From the NCBI GenBank assembly GCA_040756085.1, contig JBFMAE010000087.1, forward strand, positions 1 through 8,107: a stretch of DNA of 8,107 bases, read 5' to 3'. Positions 5,477 to 8,107 of this stretch are shown piece after piece. The notes beneath the pieces were generated by a model. The model searched no databases. It saw only the letters and a list, made by a program, of their open reading frames with translations, and was not told where the DNA came from. Position 1 is the stretch's first letter; the number at the start of each line of letters is the position of its first letter. This stretch comes from JBFMAE01 sp040756085. GTDB lineage: Bacteria; Desulfobacterota; BSN033; UBA1163. The translations under genes and the position numbers were made by a program.

Positions 5477-8107
5477 TTGAAATCTTCATCGAATGAAATA
5501 GGGGCTGTCCTCGTCATCGGTGGTGGGATCGCAGGCATCCAGGCCAGCCTCGATCTGGCCGAATCTGGTTTTAAAGTATACATTGTGGAGAAGTCGCCAG
5601 CCATTGGCGGGACCATGCCTCAGCTTGACAAAACTTTCCCTACGAATGACTGCTCCATGTGTATCCTGGCCCCAAAGCTCGTGGCATGCGGGAGACATCT
5701 GAATATCGAGATCCTCACAAATGCAGAGGTATTGGATATTAAGGGACAAACGGGGAAATTTGTCGTTTCCGTTAAGAAACAAGCGAGATATGTGGATGAG
5801 ACCCTCTGCACCGGGTGCGGCATCTGTCAAGAAAAATGCCCTTCCAAAACAAGAAGTGAATTCAATCGAGGTCTGAGTCAAAGGAAAGCGATCTACATTC
5901 CCTATGCCCAGGCCGTGCCCAATGTGCCGGCCATCGATAGGGAAATCTGTATCTACTTTGAGAAAGGGAAGTGCCGGGCCTGTGAAAAACTCTGTAAATC
6001 GAAGGCAATCGACTTCACACAGACCGATCAACTGCTGGAGATCGAGGCGGGCTCGGTCATCCTCTGCCCTGGCTTTCAGGAGTTTGATGCCAACATTTTT
6101 GCTCATTATGGTCACGGGACCTTTCCCAACGTGGTGACCAGTATTGAGTTCGAGAGGATCCTGAGTCCCTCGGGGCCATTACAAGGCCATCTCGTTAGAC
6201 CTTCGGATCAGGGAGTGCCGAGGCGTATCGCATGGATTCAGTGCGTGGGCTCGCGGGACATCCACCATGCCAAAAACGCTTACTGTTCATCAGTCTGCTG
6301 TACCTATGCCATTAAAGAGGCGGTCGTTGCCAAAGAACATTGCCCGACACCTCTTGAGACGACGATTTTCCTTATCGACCTCAGGACCTTTGGAAAAGGG
6401 TTTGAACGCTATTATGAAAGGGCGAAGAGAGACCATGGGGTAAAATTCGTTCGAGCCAGAATCACCACTATCTACCAGGAAAGCGACGGCGACCTGACCC
6501 TCAGATACTTCGATGAGGATCAGATCAAAGAGGAGAGATTCAGCATGGTCGTTCTCTCCGTGGGCCTTCGGCAACCCGATGAGACAAAAACCCTGGCAGG
6601 GAGACTCGGGTTGAAGCTCAACCAATATGGGTTCTGTGAGACCGGAGATTTTTCGACAGTGGCCACTTCAAAGCCTGGGATTTTCACTGCTGGGGTTTTT
6701 AGCGGTCCAAAGGATATTCCTGAGACCGTGATGGAGGCAAGTGCTGCTGCAAGCGAGGCCTCCTGTCTTATCTCGGCGTCAAGGCACACTCTCACCACTG
6801 AAAAACAATATCCACCTGTAAAGGAGGTAACAGAGGAGCAACCAAGGATCGGGGTCTTTGTTTGCCATTGTGGTATCAATATCGGTGGGGTGTTGAATGT
6901 CCCCGGCCTTAAAGAGTATGCCAGGTCTCTGCCCAATGTGGTCTTTGCTGATGAGGCCCTCTTTGCTTGTTCGCAGGATAGTCAGCAGAAGATCAGAGAG
7001 GTTGTCAAGGAGTACTCTCTGAACCGACTGGCCGTCGCTGCCTGCAGTCCACGAACCCATGAGCCTCTATTCCAGGAGACGCTCAGGGAGGCCGGGCTCA
7101 ATAAGTACCTCTTCGAAATGGCCAATATTCGCGACCAGTGCTCATGGGTCCACATGAATGAACCGGAGAAGGCGACAGAGAAGGGCAAAGACCTGATAAG
7201 GATGGCGGTTGCCAAGGCGAGGCTGATTGAACCATTGAGCCAGATATCCCTTGAAGTCGATCGCACTGCCCTCGTTATCGGAGGTGGAATCTCGGGGATG
7301 GTTGGTGCCCTTCAGCTTGCGAGGCAGGGGTTTGAGGTCCATCTGGTGGAGCGGACTTCAGAGTTAGGTGGCATCGCCAGAAGGCACCATCATACCCTTG
7401 AAGGTAAGGATGTCCAAGCCTATTTGAATAAACTGATCGCTGAAGTGTCTCGAGAGCCGCTCATCCGTGTACACAGAGAGACTGATATTCAAGAGGTCAG
7501 CGGGCATGTGGGGAACTTTAAGACCACATTAAAGGATCGGTCGAAAGGGGATGTCGAGGAGATCGAACACGGAATCGCAATCCTTGCAACAGGTGGGGAA
7601 GTTTATCAGCCGAATGAATACCTTTACGGGAAAGACCCCAGAGTCTTCACCATGCTCGACTTAAATGACGAAATCGCAAAAGGGAATCCTTCTGTCGTGG
7701 GAAGCAAGAACTTAGTGATGATCCAGTGTGTGGGGTCTCGAGAGCCGGAAAGGCTCTACTGCAGTCGGGTTTGCTGCAGTGGATCGATCAAGACCGCCCT
7801 CAAATTGAAAGATATCAACCCGGAAATGAATATCTATATCCTCTATCGGGACATCCGTACCTATGGATTCAAGGAGCCCTATTACCAGGAGGCAAGGGAC
7901 AAAGGGGTTACCTTTATCCGTTATGAGGTAGACGATAAACCTGTGGTGGGAGCGGTAAAAGAGGACGATAAGGATTGCCTCAGAGTTAGCCTTAAAGATC
8001 CCATTCTGGGCGAGCCTGTATTCATTGATGCAGATATCATAGGCCTAGCCACTGCCATTGTTCCTGCATCTGGAAAGGAGAAAATCGCTCAGCTCTTCAA
8101 AGTCCCG
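5477..8107 (+). CDS. hdrA: Tandem HdrA-like FAD/iron-sulfur oxidoreductase, 3' end outside window
   Basis: An open frame of 877 codons runs off the window without a stop. HdrA is the flavin subunit of heterodisulfide reductases and can bifurcate electrons. Two modules are visible. Module 1 (about 10-440): dinucleotide fold GGGIAG (15-20); HdrA signature NDCSMCILAP with Cys59 and Cys62; inserted ferredoxin motifs Cys111/114/117/121 and Cys158/166/169/173; then CVGSRD (Cys256) and YCSSVCC (Cys270, 274, 275). Module 2: an HdrA N-terminal-type domain with CHCG (Cys463, Cys465), Cys498, CSPRTHEP (Cys523) and Cys555; a second fold GGGISG (602-607); and again CVGSRE (Cys751) and YCSRVCC (Cys762, 766, 767). 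Module 2 has no inserted ferredoxin motif so far; one may lie beyond the window. Ordinary HdrA has one such FAD unit in about 650 residues, so this is a fusion or duplication. No membrane segment is seen. Following dsrC by 9 bases, it may exchange electrons with the DsrC cysteines; this is inference. QmoA/QmoB are related alternatives. Confidence 0.92.
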   Translation, partial: MKSSSNEIGAVLVIGGGIAGIQASLDLAESGFKVYIVEKSPAIGGTMPQLDKTFPTNDCSMCILAPKLVACGRHLNIEILTNAEVLDIKGQTGKFVVSVKKQARYVDETLCTGCGICQEKCPSKTRSEFNRGLSQRKAIYIPYAQAVPNVPAIDREICIYFEKGKCRACEKLCKSKAIDFTQTDQLLEIEAGSVILCPGFQEFDANIFAHYGHGTFPNVVTSIEFERILSPSGPLQGHLVRPSDQGVPRRIAWIQCVGSRDIHHAKNAYCSSVCCTYAIKEAVVAKEHCPTPLETTIFLIDLRTFGKGFERYYERAKRDHGVKFVRARITTIYQESDGDLTLRYFDEDQIKEERFSMVVLSVGLRQPDETKTLAGRLGLKLNQYGFCETGDFSTVATSKPGIFTAGVFSGPKDIPETVMEASAAASEASCLISASRHTLTTEKQYPPVKEVTEEQPRIGVFVCHCGINIGGVLNVPGLKEYARSLPNVVFADEALFACSQDSQQKIREVVKEYSLNRLAVAACSPRTHEPLFQETLREAGLNKYLFEMANIRDQCSWVHMNEPEKATEKGKDLIRMAVAKARLIEPLSQISLEVDRTALVIGGGISGMVGALQLARQGFEVHLVERTSELGGIARRHHHTLEGKDVQAYLNKLIAEVSREPLIRVHRETDIQEVSGHVGNFKTTLKDRSKGDVEEIEHGIAILATGGEVYQPNEYLYGKDPRVFTMLDLNDEIAKGNPSVVGSKNLVMIQCVGSREPERLYCSRVCCSGSIKTALKLKDINPEMNIYILYRDIRTYGFKEPYYQEARDKGVTFIRYEVDDKPVVGAVKEDDKDCLRVSLKDPILGEPVFIDADIIGLATAIVPASGKEKIAQLFKVP

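Noticed and set aside
5486..6115. Minus-strand open frame within the hdrA-like gene
   Set aside because: The + strand frame has continuous HdrA motifs through this stretch, so the reverse frame is a shadow.

Overview
The window is the core of a dissimilatory sulfite reductase (dsr) operon from a sulfate- or sulfite-reducing bacterium. All eight genes lie on the + strand: FCD-type GntR regulator, dsrA, dsrB, a dsrD-type gene, dsrN (cbiA-like), a small YHS-like cysteine protein, dsrC, and a very long hdrA-like flavoprotein gene that runs off the right edge. The set dsrABDN, with no dsrEFH, points to the reductive type of Dsr. Gene content, moderate base composition and the HdrA fusion suggest a Desulfobacterota (former Deltaproteobacteria) or similar uncultured lineage. 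Species cannot be named from the sequence alone.

Layout. Bases 1-182 are AT-rich and hold a probable promoter (TTGACA at 140-145) with an overlapping palindrome, just before the regulator (183-851). dsrA (880-2043) follows after 28 bases. A 115-base gap with a nested inverted repeat separates dsrA from dsrB (2159-3223). A 71-base gap with a long C-run/G-run hairpin separates dsrB from the dsrD-type gene (3295-3498). From there the genes are packed tightly (5 to 11 bases apart): dsrN (3505-4935), the YHS-like gene (4941-5138), dsrC (5150-5467) and hdrA-like (5477 to beyond 8107).

How the genes fit together. DsrA and DsrB form the siroheme/[4Fe-4S] enzyme that reduces sulfite. DsrN probably makes the siroheme amide cofactor. 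DsrD is known elsewhere as an activator of DsrAB. DsrC carries the sulfur away as a trisulfide between its two C-terminal cysteines, both present here. The HdrA-like protein holds two FAD modules and several iron-sulfur motifs. Its place next to dsrC suggests, by inference, that it takes part in electron delivery to or from the DsrC cysteines in the cytoplasm. The regulator may control the operon in response to an organic acid, as FCD proteins usually do.

Points most worth a second look: the tandem HdrA fusion coupled to dsrC, the unrecognised YHS-like gene inside the operon, the divergent DsrD, the FCD regulator leading the operon, and two palindromic elements inside the gaps between dsrA, dsrB and dsrD.
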